A DNA stretch of 64,000 nt. It comes from Fonsecaea monophora (Eukaryota; Ascomycota; Eurotiomycetes; Chaetothyriales; Herpotrichiellaceae). The translations under genes were made by a program, and so were the position numbers. Below are positions 53,875 through 64,000 of this stretch, one piece after another (the first letter of the stretch is position 1; the number at the start of each line of letters is the position of its first letter). The stretch lies in assembly GCF_001642475.1 (NCBI RefSeq), contig NW_019173986.1, forward strand, positions 124,001 to 188,000, written 5' to 3'. Below the pieces are notes generated by a model. That model searched no databases, was not told where the DNA came from, and saw only the letters and a list, made by a program, of their open reading frames with translations.

Positions 53875-54780
53875 TCTAGCGTTTAGCCCATTACTACGAG
53901 TGTCTTCGACCTCTTCTTGTGATGTATCGGTGGACGAGTAGAACATATTATTCTCAACATTGCCTCATCGCAAGTGCTGCCTGACAACAATATGACAACT
54001 AGTCGAGGAACAGGGTGTACACGGAGCAGATCCACCCAGACAACAAACAGGTCAGAGGAAGCAAGAGAATTGGTTTGGCAAGCCTCATGGCACGAACCAA
54101 CCACCTACGGAACACTAGGTGGCAGGTGGTTCGAAATGGTGCTAGGATACGATGGCCACTTGGGATTCTATACGCAGAATTTACAACTTCTGAAGACGTC
54201 ATCGCACTCAGTTGTCTCCGTCTGATTCGCAGCGCCCTGCAGATGTTAACGGACCCTTCCGTTTCACCTGAACAGCTCACTTGGCTTAAAGTCCTGACCA
54301 CGTATTTCTTATCGATACGACCCTTCACATGCCAAATGGCTTGTTGAGGCCCAAAGGTCGCAGGGCCTCCAACATACGCTTGCCGGTGTAGAACAAGAAG
54401 GTCTAGACTCTCCGGACGTGTGATTGAGTATGCCAGTCACTTGAAGCTCTGATTTCGCCTTGTTCTGACCGACTGCTTTGTCGACAACGGGTGGCTTAGT
54501 CGTCCACAGCGCTGAAGGATCGGCTCGCAGGTGGCTTCGGAAGCCCTGAAGCGCCCCGACTCGATACCCACTCCAGAGCGGAGATCGACTTGGATCTGCA
54601 AGCCCTACCAAGCTCGCAAGGTACTCGCCTAGGACAACCGGACTCGCCCAAATATGCGCTACGTTCCGGCAAAAGTGAGGCAAGAGGAGAAGAGAAAATC
54701 CAAATCAGGCTGCTCGTGGCTCATTTTGGCCATCAGTTCTACGCCAGAGTCGCTTGTGGGCTCCACCATGGGAATGTAGT
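53875..54780. other. gene-free region
   Basis: Frames at 54015-54347 and 54309-54683 were inspected; neither has recognisable protein features. Confidence 0.45.
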
Positions 54781-55413
54781 TCAGTCCGGCTCTTCATCAC
54801 TCCTCGTTTCTTGTTCCAGTGGCGCCCGGACCAATTCAATTTCCACCACGGCATTTCCCTCAACTTTCCCCGCCAAACCATTGTCATTCTTGTCGAAATA
54901 GATGGCCCATCTTTCGTCGCCCTCCTGGACCGCCACGAAACCTTCCCAGCCATTGAATGCTATCCTCCATTCTTCCAACGCTTGACCGGGTACCAGGGTC
55001 ATTGGGCCGGTCCATTGTGGTTGGGCTTCTGCGCGGATGCCATACTGCAACCGGTAGGTGTCCTTGTTGATGAAGATCCAGTTGAGCATGTTTTCGGCAT
55101 TGATGGTGGTGACGATGCCGTCGTAGGATCTGTCTGGGTATGGAAGGAAGTAGCCAGTGAAGGCATGCTTTTGCGAGACCGCCTTGGGCTCCAGGAACAG
55201 GCTTCCGTCATCCAACACCACCCTCATGTCCTGGAACTGCCCTCGACGCTTGGCACTCATTCGTTTTGTCGCCCTGCCAGTGAGGTGGCATTTCTCTCTC
55301 TTGAGCTCGAGCTCGCTCTCCTCTTGTTTCCGTTGACTCTGTTCCTGAAGCTGTATGGTTGATGTGGCGATCAGAGGCACCGTGGCCGCCAAAGTAACTA
55401 ACGAGAGCACCAT
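54781..55413 (-). CDS. conserved fungal protein of 210 residues, unknown function
   Basis: Starts MVLSLVTLAATVPLIATST, a short hydrophobic segment that could be a signal peptide or anchor. A charged helix with KRMSAKRRGQFQDMRVVL follows. The core, about residues 65-195, has strand-like segments with aromatic residues: LEPKAVSQKHAFTGYFLPYP, MLNWIFINKDTYRLQYGIRA, EEWRIAFNGWEGFVAVQEGD and ERWAIYFDKNDNGLAGKVEG. This composition is that of an intact conserved protein. I recognise it as a recurring fungal hypothetical but cannot assign a function. The tail is acidic (ETRSDEEPD). Confidence 0.75.
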   Translation of the reverse strand: MVLSLVTLAATVPLIATSTIQLQEQSQRKQEESELELKREKCHLTGRATKRMSAKRRGQFQDMRVVLDDGSLFLEPKAVSQKHAFTGYFLPYPDRSYDGIVTTINAENMLNWIFINKDTYRLQYGIRAEAQPQWTGPMTLVPGQALEEWRIAFNGWEGFVAVQEGDERWAIYFDKNDNGLAGKVEGNAVVEIELVRAPLEQETRSDEEPD

Positions 55414-56653
55414 TGTTTGTCAGTGCAGAAATGCAAGCCAGGGGTGAAATGCGATGGAGATGGGACTAAGTAGTGGTAGCTGGGGGATGGTGAATCTAGA
55501 GGCGGGTGATGCACCGCTTTGATCGGCAGTATGTTGGCGACCCGAAAGAGGAGGATTTGACTGTCAATCCCGTCAAGGTGGCATTCTGCATGAGGCACCT
55601 GACGAGCTGAGGATCCTACTCGTACAAGTGGCTTTTGAGCTGCAGCCTTGTGGTGGAGATGAAGTTGAGTATCTTGTATTTGTGGTCAATGGCTGGTGAA
55701 GGCTCACTTCATTGTGACGTAATTTGTGTGTTGGATGCGTTGGTGGCATTTGCCTGCGCCTGTTACAAGGCGCATCACTGCGCATTTCCGGCATCTTCCT
55801 TGCTTCTTTCTCGTTCCTCCCTGCGACCCATGCACCAGTTCACATCTCCATGGTGGTGGTGGAGTCCGTCCATTGTGACTTGGAAGCTTTGAAACCTTGG
55901 TTCCTGCATGAGATGGCCAATCGGAGACCTGGCCAGCGCTGGACCGACTGAGCAGCAAGCCCTAGGCGCATTGCATCGACGATATCATGCTTCCTGGAAT
56001 TGGCAAGAGCTGCTTTGACCCTACCGGTCCAGCTTTCCGACAGATCGCCTTACTAAAGGCGTGCCTGGATGCTCAATGCTCAAACCAGGTACGCCATGAA
56101 CCGTGACAACCCAGTATCACCGACTGTCGACACTGCTCCGCAAGACCCGGACATCTTTGATGACGATAGCCTCCTCCGACCCGAATTCCCCATCTCCAGC
56201 CTCTCTAATACTGACCGCCCACCGTCAGCAAGCTCCATTCAAGCCTCAACCCCACTGTAAGTGTCTTTTAACTTGACCATTTCTCGGGAAAGGAGCATTG
56301 TGGTTGACCTTGGGAAGGATCAAGCGGAAACGGCGCTGGACAATCGTTTCAAGCACGGTAGCACTCATTGATATTCGAGTGATCGCGACTCCTAGCAGAA
56401 ATCCTCTCGGCCACCTCGAGAAAGAGTTGACGATAACTCTTCATCACCCAAGAACAAGTCGCAAGCCAGATTCACAATCTCAGGAGGCCTTGTTTCACCT
56501 GCCGACAAAACTTAGCGGATATCGTACAACTGAAAGCGCGAAGGAACCCAACATACCGCCACACTGATAGCTCGACTGCCAACAGACAAGTCGCCTCGAT
56601 CAGAGCAATCTCTACCGGGGACTCATCCAGGCAAAGGAAAACAGACACTAACA
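55414..56653. other. mostly gene-free region with one weak coding candidate
   Basis: A forward frame at 56096-56256, starting MNRDNPVSPTVDTAPQ, ends in a good GTAAGT donor at 56257 and might be the first exon of a gene, but no convincing downstream exon could be joined. The rest shows nothing supported. Confidence 0.3.
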
Positions 56654-56967
56654 ATGTCAGGCGAAACCAAGGATCTGTAAGTTCATTTTGTCTGCTTTTT
56701 ACTTGAGTCTCTACTAGTTCTAATCATGGTCAATGTAGGAATGACACCTTTGACAACGCCCCAGGAGGTCGCGGTCTGGGGGAGGTCGCTAAGCCCGCCG
56801 AGGGTGATGTTGGCGACAGCACTCCAGACTATATCCCCAAGGGCTTTTCCAAGAAGGACATTGAAAATATGGGAGGAAGCTTGAAAGTGCACGTGAGATT
56901 GGCCCTTGAAGTGGACATTCGGGTCATTGCCAAAGTCAAGGGCGATATCTGCATTGGCATCTTGTAA
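56654..56967 (+). CDS. small two-exon gene, 83-residue fungal protein
   Basis: Exons 56654-56676 and 56739-56967, joined by a 62-nt intron with GTAAGT, a CTAAT-like branch and TAG. The product begins MSGETKDLNDTFDNAPGGRG, then STPDYIPKGFSKKDIENMGG. It ends with SLKVHVRLALEVDIRVIAKV and KGDICIGIL, where hydrophobic and polar residues alternate strictly, as in two amphipathic beta strands. Similar endings occur in small conserved fungal hypotheticals. It is too short for simple ORF calling. The intact frame, phase and strong splice sites argue that it is real. Function unknown. Confidence 0.65.
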
Positions 56968-57262
56968 CAAAGTCAACTGAATGCTTGACACGATGACCGA
57001 TGCGTTGGGATGGCAGCCAACACCAACTGTTTGGTAGCATGAATACAAAGCCAGGCACTATCATTCGAGCATTTGCCTATTTTCGTTGTTCTGTAGAGAC
57101 CAGTGGGTGTGGACATGTCTATATTGGGGCGCAGCGGAGAGCGGAAAATCCCGCATCATGTTTTGACTTGCTTACCCCGTGGTCATTGCGCCTACAAATT
57201 TTCGCCCGCAACATCAGCTCATCCTCATCTGTTCAACTTCACCGTTTGTATCTTTCTCAATC

Positions 57263-59009
57263 ATGGAGTTCATCTTCCTGCCTTGGGTTGAAGATGGCCG
57301 CACCAATGACGTCGATAGGCAGCTTCAATCTTCGCGTCGGCACCAGCATACCGCTCTGGCTTCCCATCGAAAGAACCGAGAACTTCGCAGCTTACAACGA
57401 AAGAGACTGCACAATATACACCAATCAGAGCCGAATTCCACCTCACCAGGCTCCACCGAGCAGCTCCCCAGAACCCGCAACTTATGGGACATGACGAGGA
57501 GCGCAACCCTCCAGACGAGCGATGCCTCTACAACTCAGGATAACACCCCGCCTCCGCCTTCACCAAGAACTCTGCTCGACACCACCCGCTGGGGCTCACT
57601 CAACCTTTTTGGTCAACTGGAACTCTCCGCCGAAGTCCAGAAAATATTTGATGACGGTAGGGACTATGTGTCAACGCCGGAGGAATTGTGACTGAGACAT
57701 TGTTGAAGCCTTGATCCACCAATGGCCGGCCTTCGCCTTGGCCACGCACGATGCCGCGATTACAGAGATTCGAGTAACCGCCATTCGTACTTCGCTGCTG
57801 GCTCCACATTGTCTCTTTGCGACAATATATGCAGGCGAATGCTACAGATCTTATTTCGACGGCACAACACCCCACAATGAGATGCTTCAACTTCAGTCAA
57901 AACAACAAGCTCTGAAACATCTTCGACGAGCCATACAGGACAACGAAGGGGTTGCGTCGGACGAAGTGCTCTGGACCATAACTCTTTTGGCAATTCATGG
58001 CTCCGTCCGTACGCGGAAGCAGCCCCGGTTCGCCGCTCCCCTCTACCGAGACAATGAATTCTATTCCAGTTTGGAATTCGAACGGGCTCATTTGCATGCT
58101 CTGAGGACGCTCGTCAATCAGAAGGGAGGCTTGAAGAATTTGACACTACACGGCCTGAGCAACATGATATCAATGTAAGTGAGCCCCAAAGGATATACCC
58201 CCTCCAGGCAAAGAAGCTTACCACTTTAGGGTCGACACCTTTCATTCTTTAAGGACCCTGACCAAACCGGTCTTTCCCCCCTTTTATCCAGCATCATACC
58301 TCGTGGCCTCACTACGAGAGACATGGGATGATGTGGTGGAATCTCGATTCGCGACCTATCAAGACGGTTTTGTGTTTCTGGATGCTCTCCGCGGCGGTCC
58401 TCGGTTACATCACATCATTCGTCAAGTCCGAGTCCTTCTCGAGACATTCTCCCTCTGCCTTCGCGATTCCCGCAGAAGTCCAGACTTCATGCTCATGGTC
58501 CACGCTCGTCGCGCTATACAGCACGAGGCCTTGCGACTTCGATCAGAAGGAGATTGTTTGTTGGAAGTCGCCCGTCTGTCTTTTATTATTTTTGTGAGTT
58601 CCTCCCGGTCTCGGTTATGAGGGTCAATGCTGACTCGTAGGTGCGAAAGCTGGCAGAGTTCGCCTGGACATTACCGATCATTGGTGATTTCCACGAAAGG
58701 GTGACGAAACTCCTCCTGCAAGCTCTGGAAGAATGTGCTCTTTGTCAACATTGGCAGACACACCATGAATTCCTCTTGTGGGCAACAATCGTGGGCGGAC
58801 TTGCTGCACGCCAGAGTCCACGCGTTTCGAGCTTTGCTCTCAAACTGCGAGACTCATCCATGGCCATCGACAAGGATTCGTGGGCATACGTCAAAAGCGT
58901 ATCGCAGAAATTCCTGCCTCTAGAATATGACCTCGGAGACTTGTGTCATAACTTTTGGGATGAAGCCTGTGATTTTCTCATGGAGAAACCAGTTGACGAG
59001 GTAGGATGA
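57263..59009 (+). CDS. fungal transcription-factor-domain protein lacking a zinc cluster
   Basis: Four exons: 57263-57656, 57709-58174, 58230-58593 and 58641-59009, giving 530 residues with agreeing phases. The start MEFIFLPWVEDGRTNDVDRQ is followed by a His/Arg-rich stretch (SSRRHQHTALASHRKNRELR), as in fungal regulators where a short basic N-terminus replaces the Zn2Cys6 cluster. The middle and C-terminus follow the DUF3468 fungal-TF pattern: RTLLDTTRWGSLNLFGQLEL, LLAPHCLFATIYAGECYRSY, KQQALKHLRRAIQDNEGVAS, HLHALRTLVNQKGGLKNLTL and FLLWATIVGGLAARQSPRVS. The protein probably regulates transcription; targets are unknown. A bZIP gene and a sugar transporter gene follow in the same orientation. 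Confidence 0.82.
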
Positions 59010-59569
59010 GGTTCTCCACTCTTACGTTGAATAGTGCTCCAAGCTGCGTCGACCTACAACATCGGCACATCCAAAATTGCATCAGCGCAAATTCTTCGGC
59101 ATTTCAATTGTGGCACTCAGCGAAGTGTTCGTATTGGGACAGCATATACGAGACCCAGGCGGTCAAAGAAGCGGATCCCCGATTTTGTCAGAATTTAGAA
59201 ATACGATGTCTGTTGACAAGACTGGGACGAAAATGCTAGCCAACTGCATCAACCCGGTTATTACGACGAATCAGAATGACAAGGAATAGCCGACCTTGGC
59301 TCTGACGGAAATGCCCCTTCAATGCGGGGCAAGACGCGGCGGGTTTGACAGAGAACATCATGCTATACTACAGGGGCTGCTTTGCCCTCGGCAATAGGCA
59401 TCTCCGTGATGTATAAAATTTGTCAGAAACTAGACTCACTCCGCATCATCTGGCAAGGCTCGAGCAAGCAGCAACTCCTCAGAATCAGCTTTCAGCAAAA
59501 AGCCGGCACACTTGCTATTGGAATTACCCTGGAGGTGAAGCACTTTGCTGAAGCTCGACAGCCCCACGT
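59010..59569. other. intergenic region, no gene seen
   Basis: 3' flank of the transcription factor gene and promoter of the bZIP gene. No coding feature supported. Confidence 0.45.
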
Positions 59570-60420
59570 ATGGCTGAGAATCGCAAAAGAGGAAGGCCTA
59601 GAATTGAGGCGAAGGCCGATAACTGGTTCGGGGTCGAGGATGCCAGGGAGAGGAAGCGGATACAAGATAGATTGGCACAGCGAGCGAGACGTGAGTTGTC
59701 GCTTTCTTGATCCTCTCGTTCCTGTTCACTGAAGCTCTGGGGCACTGGCAAGAGGGAATATAGTTGTTCAAACGAGGAGCTAATGACGGGCCACTAGGAA
59801 ATCGCCTCCTCTCACGGGTGGTTAAAGAAGCCGAAGCCGTCAGTGATAGCAGCACACCCTCTCACCACAGGGAAACTAGTCATCTCCGACGGACCGAGTC
59901 TATCAACCAGACAGCTCCCGACAAAGAAGTAGTGCCCGGTCCATCACCACGGACACACGCACTCGAGCTTTCGCATTCAACCTTGTCCGTTATCAGTCCT
60001 CGTTTGATGCAACAATCGCTCTATGGAGTGCCCACAGATCATTATTTCCTCTGTTGGCCGGCTTGGGCCATCTATTCAGCCCTAGGTCAGCATGGCCTCA
60101 TGCAAGGCACAGTATGCGAAGGATCTCACCAGGAAGTAAAGTCACCGCCAGAATATCTGACCCTTCCTGAATCCCTGCGGCCATCCCCACTGCAGCTGGC
60201 TGTACCCCATCGACGCTGGATTGATCGGTTCCCTTTCCCTCGGTTGCGAGACAACATGATTTTACTTGGTGGGCTGATTGATCTGGACGACTTTGTTAGG
60301 GACTTGTTTGGGATGGCCAGCCTGATTCTTCGACATGAGGTCCGCCGCGCGACCTGGGATCCAGAATCTTGGGCTATCGGTCGTGAATTCTCTGCAAAAT
60401 GGGGATATCTGTTCCAGTAA
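59570..60420 (+). CDS. bZIP transcription factor with DUF3425 domain
   Basis: Exons 59570-59690 and 59798-60420 give 247 residues. Exon 1 starts MAENRKRGRPRIEAKADNWF and carries the basic region ERKRIQDRLAQRAR, completed by RNRLLSRVVKEAEAV across the intron (GTGAGT...CTAG). The rest matches DUF3425: YFLCWPAWAIYSALGQHG, SPLQLAVPHRRWIDRFPFPR, LRDNMILLGGLIDLDDFVRD and WDPESWAIGREFSAKWGYLF. In the basic region the base-contacting Asn of the NRxAQ motif is Asp33. This class includes regulators of stress and secondary metabolism. A GTAACT...CTGAC...ATAG intron at 60417-60471 could extend the C-terminus in another frame (ending at 60544), so the 3' end is provisional. Confidence 0.78.
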
Positions 60421-60933
60421 CTTGGCACGGTGTTTTCACCATGTACCTGACTTGGCTTCTGTGTCCAATAGGAGGAAGAGCCGTTGCTCGCTAATGGTCC
60501 CCTGTTCACGCCACCTGATTTTGTCAGAATATGGTTCACCATAGGATGCCTCATCACCACTGGCTGCACACATGCTCGACCAAACGGTTATTCCTGCCCA
60601 TCGCCAGCACCCGGTGAACTGTCAGAGTTCTGCTTCGACCGCTCTATTACCGCTCGACTTCCTCAACGCTAGCTTTCACGCCAACACGATACTTTGGATT
60701 CCCCACGGGGCAGCTTCGGATACCTGCGTCTTACAGTCTCGGAAGCTAGAGACCTCGATAACAAACTAGCTGAGAAACTCATAGCTGAAGCTGCCTCGGC
60801 GTCCGGTTATTGTGCGCTTACTTCTGCTGTGTGGAGATTGTATTAGAAGAAGTGAACGAAGGCACATCATGGAGAGAATCAACGACTTCGCTATCGAGCC
60901 TCAAGCTTCTTGTCACGCTTGTTCCAGTACGAA
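60421..60933. other. intergenic region, possible alternative bZIP 3' exon
   Basis: If the alternative splice described for the bZIP gene is used, 60472-60544 would be coding. Otherwise this is the promoter of the sugar transporter gene. Confidence 0.35.
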
Positions 60934-63080
60934 ATGGCGAGACTTACTGCGTATAACATTGTCATCGGCATGATCGTTGCCATTGGCACGTTTGGGTACG
61001 GGTATGGCTTTGGAGTGTTCATCACCAGCATCGGCCAACCTGGCTTCTACAAGGACTTCAACCTCGATCGTAAGTGTCTAGGGGGTTTCGAGGTTATGCT
61101 ATGATGCTAATAGATATCACAGCGACGAGCAAGTATACAGCAAAGTGAGCTTGACTACCCTCCTCCAAGGAAAAGGTCCTGACCAACCCGATCTACCAGC
61201 GTCTTGGGCGCCGTCAACGCCCTCTTTGCGGCCGGAGCTGCCTTTGGTTCTCTCTTTCAAGGCTGGCTGGCTGATTGGATTGGACGCAAAAAGGCTCTTG
61301 TAGTGTCTGCCTTGTTCTCATTGATTGGCGCCGGATGGACTGCCGGGTCTCCATACCTGGCAATGCTCATCACAATCAGAATCCTACACGGATTTGGTCT
61401 CGGCATGTTGATATGTCTCGTCCCATTATACCTCACGGAGGTGTCACCACCGCATTGTCGTGGACTCATGTCTGGCATGACGGTCATGGGGTTTGGAATC
61501 GGATATGTCGCGTACGCTTTGCATCCTTCTGGCCTTCGTACACGTCATTGACATGTTCTAGCGTCGCCTGGGTGTCGGTGGCAACCTACTACGCAGAGAA
61601 CGCGACCTTGCAATGGCGGTTACCGCTTGCCCTCGCCTGCGTCGGTCCGCTCGGACTCCTCGTCGGAATATATTTCGTTCCAGGTCAGTTTTGGTATCTG
61701 TCTCTGTTCCTGAAACGTGTATCTGACACACAAGGATAAAGAATCTCCTCGGTACCTGTGCTGGAGAGGCCGTCACGAAGAGGCGCTCCAAGTCATTCAA
61801 CGTCTCCATCGCGACCCCGACGACCCGACAGATTCTAGTGCCCAGGCGGAATTCATCCAGATCCGCGCACAGGTGGAAAAGGACAAGGAGCAGAAATCGG
61901 GCTATGTCCGCATGTTCACGAAGCCGAGTTGGCGGAAACGCTCGCTTCTCGTGCTCTTTATCATGTGAGCCGAAAATTATTCAATGATCTCCTCATTGTC
62001 TGTATAAGAAACTGACGGGTTTGCGGTAGGTTTGCATCTCAAGCGACTGGTGTAAGTTGCCCGGCGGTATGATAAGTGTTTGTTTTCGGCCTGGCTGATC
62101 TTTCCCAGGTCAATGGCATTGCAAACTATTTGGTCCGCATCTTTGGGACGCTGGGCCTCGAAGGTGTCATGCCGTTACTGGTTTATGGTGAGTTTGCCGC
62201 ATGGAGATGATTCACAATCCCATCGACAAAGGCTAATGAGAGGTTACGGCACCCAGCCATTTATGCTATTGTTGGTACCATAGCTGCCTTTGTGGCCTGT
62301 TTCACCATGGACAAGTTCGGACGGAGGAGACTTTTCTGTAGGTTTGGAGCTTTTCACCCTGTTGCTCCCCCCGATCGTTGAGGTCAGTGTGATAACCTAA
62401 CCCTTCTTTTCCAACTTTTAGTGATCGGCTTTCCTGCCCTGGCCGTCAATCTCCTGATCGAAGCTGTTCTCCAACGGGAATATCTAGGAACGGCAAACCA
62501 AGCAGGCAACGGCGCCGCGGTGGCCTGCATTTTCCTCTTCATTGTGCTGTTTCAGTTCATCGATGCGCCATCTTTCGTCTGGTGCGCCGAGATATTCCCC
62601 ACGACGATTCGAGCGAAGGGCATCGGCTTGAGCATGTTTGCCTATTTTGTCGGATTCATCACCTTTTCCACGCCAGGTCCGCTTGCGTTTCGCAACATGT
62701 AAGTCGATAAGACCCCTAAATCACCCATCCCTTGCTATCTGCCACCTACACACACCTATCAACTTGCTGTTTGCGCTCCACGAATTTCATTTGGCATCCA
62801 GTTCGCTGACGAACCTTGTCTTTTACGTATTGTGCGCAGAACCTGGCGAATGTATCTGATCTTCATGGCCTTTTGCATCGTCTGCGAAGTCGTCGTCTAC
62901 TTTTTCGTTCCGGAAACGCGCGGACTCCCCGTCGAGGAAATGGGGACATTGTTTGGCGACGAGGTCGTTTTGCACATGACCCTGGACGGCAGGGGTCTTG
63001 TGGAGAAGGAAAAGACTGAAGGTGTGGTGATGGAACAGATCGAAGTCGTCGCAGCTAAGGGCCAGGAAGAGCTGGTCTAA
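60934..63080 (+). CDS. MFS sugar transporter
   Basis: Ten exons: 60934-61069, 61123-61144, 61200-61511, 61562-61683, 61742-61964, 62030-62051, 62109-62187, 62257-62337, 62422-62698 and 62840-63080, giving 504 residues. All borders are GT-AG with matching phases. The start MARLTAYNIVIGMIVAIGTF leads into helix 1. The signature motifs of the sugar porter family are in place: GWLADWIGRKKALVVSALFS after helix 2, ESPRYLCWRGRHEEA before the central loop, the second-half TMDKFGRRRLF, and the terminal VPETRGLPVEEMG. Twelve membrane segments fit the length. Members import monosaccharides, disaccharides or related polyols by proton symport across the plasma membrane. QATGVNGIANYLVRIFGTLG replaces the common QQ-x-x-G-x-N-x-x-x-YY, so the substrate cannot be assigned. 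Confidence 0.92.
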
Positions 63081-64000
63081 GCTGGAGGTGACAAATAGCG
63101 CTGGCGAATCCTGCAGGATGAAATCTGTCCGCCCTTCTTTATTCTAGTCACTCGAGTCACAGACTCTTCTCTCTCTCGTTCTAACTCCTCTGAATAGTGT
63201 AGAATTTCGGGGATTCTGTGGGCATGACAGACCCTACCATTGTGACAACCAACCTCCGTTCCTCTGTTATTATGGGCTAGTGCCTGACTCATTCATCATT
63301 TGTCGTCTCGCACCATCAATAGAGCTGGCGGGAACCACGCAGAATTTAGACATATCTCACTGAGTGGCTGTTGGACGCCGTGGTTACCCAAACATGAGTG
63401 GACAGTACTGGCGGCCCTGCCGAGCCCTCCCCATGGTATTTACTAGGTAATAATCCTGTGATGTGCCATCATCATAAATAACTTGCCTCTCTGCCTCTCT
63501 GCCTCTTCTTTCACTAGTTCCTCGACACCGAGACTCTCAGCTTCAGGCTCCCATGCTCGTCAGGAAACGAAGCCACCTTCTCAGTCTGGATCGCCGGCCT
63601 GGGGGGTTACTTCGTTTCCTGACGGCCATGGGAGCTTGAACCCAACGACGCATTGAATCCTTCCTCCAGAACCAAGTGACGTAGCTGATGATATCAGCGT
63701 GGTTTTGATACTGTATCGATAAGCCCTGATACAATACTAGTATGAATTGGATAGTATTGGTATCATGATGATGCTCTTTGGCATATAGATACCAGTGCCG
63801 TATCTAGACTAGCGTGGTTATATCTTGCCTAGTCTACCTACATATAGTCTAGCGCAAAGGTGCTCTCAAATTTCCGCCCCAACCCTTTACTCGGCCTTCT
63901 GTCAGTTTCGGCCCCCAAACGCTTCTACTGAAGTATTATGATACTTTCGATAACTTATGATAATGCGCTAATACTAGTATTATCATAATACCTTTCGATG
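63081..64000. other. gene-free terminal region with repeats
   Basis: Contains the inverted repeat listed separately and, beyond about 63650, AT-rich sequence with short palindromes such as aatactagtatt near 63970. Related tattatgata/tatcataata words recur in both orientations near the end. It could be the edge of a transposable element, but no transposase is visible. Confidence 0.4.
63542..63640. repeat. imperfect 36-bp inverted repeat with 27-bp spacer
   Basis: The arm at 63542-63577 is repeated in inverted orientation at 63605-63640 with about 31 of 36 positions matching, including an uninterrupted 15-bp core (cgtcaggaaacgaag). The spacer is GC-rich. It could fold as a long hairpin. It may be a small inverted-repeat element or a structured RNA; no gene overlaps it. 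Confidence 0.8.

Noticed and set aside
56069..56580. Possible multi-exon gene beginning MNRDNPVSPTVDTAPQ
   Set aside because: The first segment ends at a good donor, but no acceptor gives a continuing open frame with sensible phase; introns would need to be under 40 nt.
60417..60544. Extra 3' exon of the bZIP gene
   Set aside because: Splice signals are good, but the added residues do not resemble the DUF3425 end; kept only as an alternative in the gene entry.
63600..63660. tRNA-like T-arm near the inverted repeat
   Set aside because: A GGTTCAA-like word occurs on the minus strand, but no matching acceptor, D-arm or anticodon arm is present.

Overview
This window is nuclear DNA from a filamentous ascomycete (Pezizomycotina). 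The signs are short GT-AG introns of about 40-120 nt with CTRAC-like branch points, scattered monocistronic genes on both strands, and families typical of these fungi: Zn2Cys6 regulators, DUF3425 bZIP and DUF3433 proteins, siderophore and DAL5-type MFS transporters, and a PRISE-type SDR. The mix suggests a Eurotiomycete, perhaps close to Chaetothyriales, but that is only an impression from gene content. Many genes are split by introns; I rebuilt their exon structures by eye from splice signals and reading-frame continuity.

Layout. 0-8.4 kb: 3' end of a D-2-hydroxyacid dehydrogenase, a decayed protein-kinase pseudogene, a peroxisomal ABCD-type half transporter, a coiled-coil protein of unknown function and an SDR. 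9.3-11.7 kb: a FAT1/FATP-type very-long-chain acyl-CoA synthetase. 12.2-23 kb: a likely nutrient-use region with a Zn2Cys6 regulator, a DAL5-family transporter divergent from an intracellular GH31 glycosidase, then a siderophore-iron transporter whose upstream region carries a perfect ATCTGATAA iron-regulator (SreA-type) motif. 23.7-38.4 kb: housekeeping-like genes, namely an SNF2/RING translocase (ULS1-like, with an unresolved frame break), a 17-beta-HSD/ketoacyl-reductase-like SDR, an intracellular LysM protein, a stand-alone DUF2156 protein that may be a tRNA-dependent sterol aminoacyltransferase (ErgS-like), a ubiquitin-like membrane protein, and mitochondrial phosphatidylserine decarboxylase.

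39-48 kb: a 1095-residue three-exon protein with C-terminal membrane segments, an eight-exon FMN-dependent 2-hydroxyacid oxidase, a small spliced gene of unknown function, and a PRISE-type reductase inactivated by one frameshift and one nonsense codon. 49-57 kb: a large internally duplicated DUF3433 membrane protein, a probably myristoylated acidic disordered protein, a conserved 210-residue protein and an 83-residue two-exon gene. 57-63 kb: two transcription factors (a fungal-TF-domain protein without a zinc cluster, and a DUF3425 bZIP with an unusual basic region) followed by a ten-exon sugar transporter. The last kilobase has a strong imperfect inverted repeat and AT-rich palindromic sequence.

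No rRNA, tRNA, CRISPR array or complete transposon was recognised. The most interesting leads are the DUF2156 protein, the two pseudogenes, the iron-motif/siderophore transporter pairing, the bZIP with an Asn-to-Asp change in its basic region, and several small or hidden exons that simple ORF calling misses.
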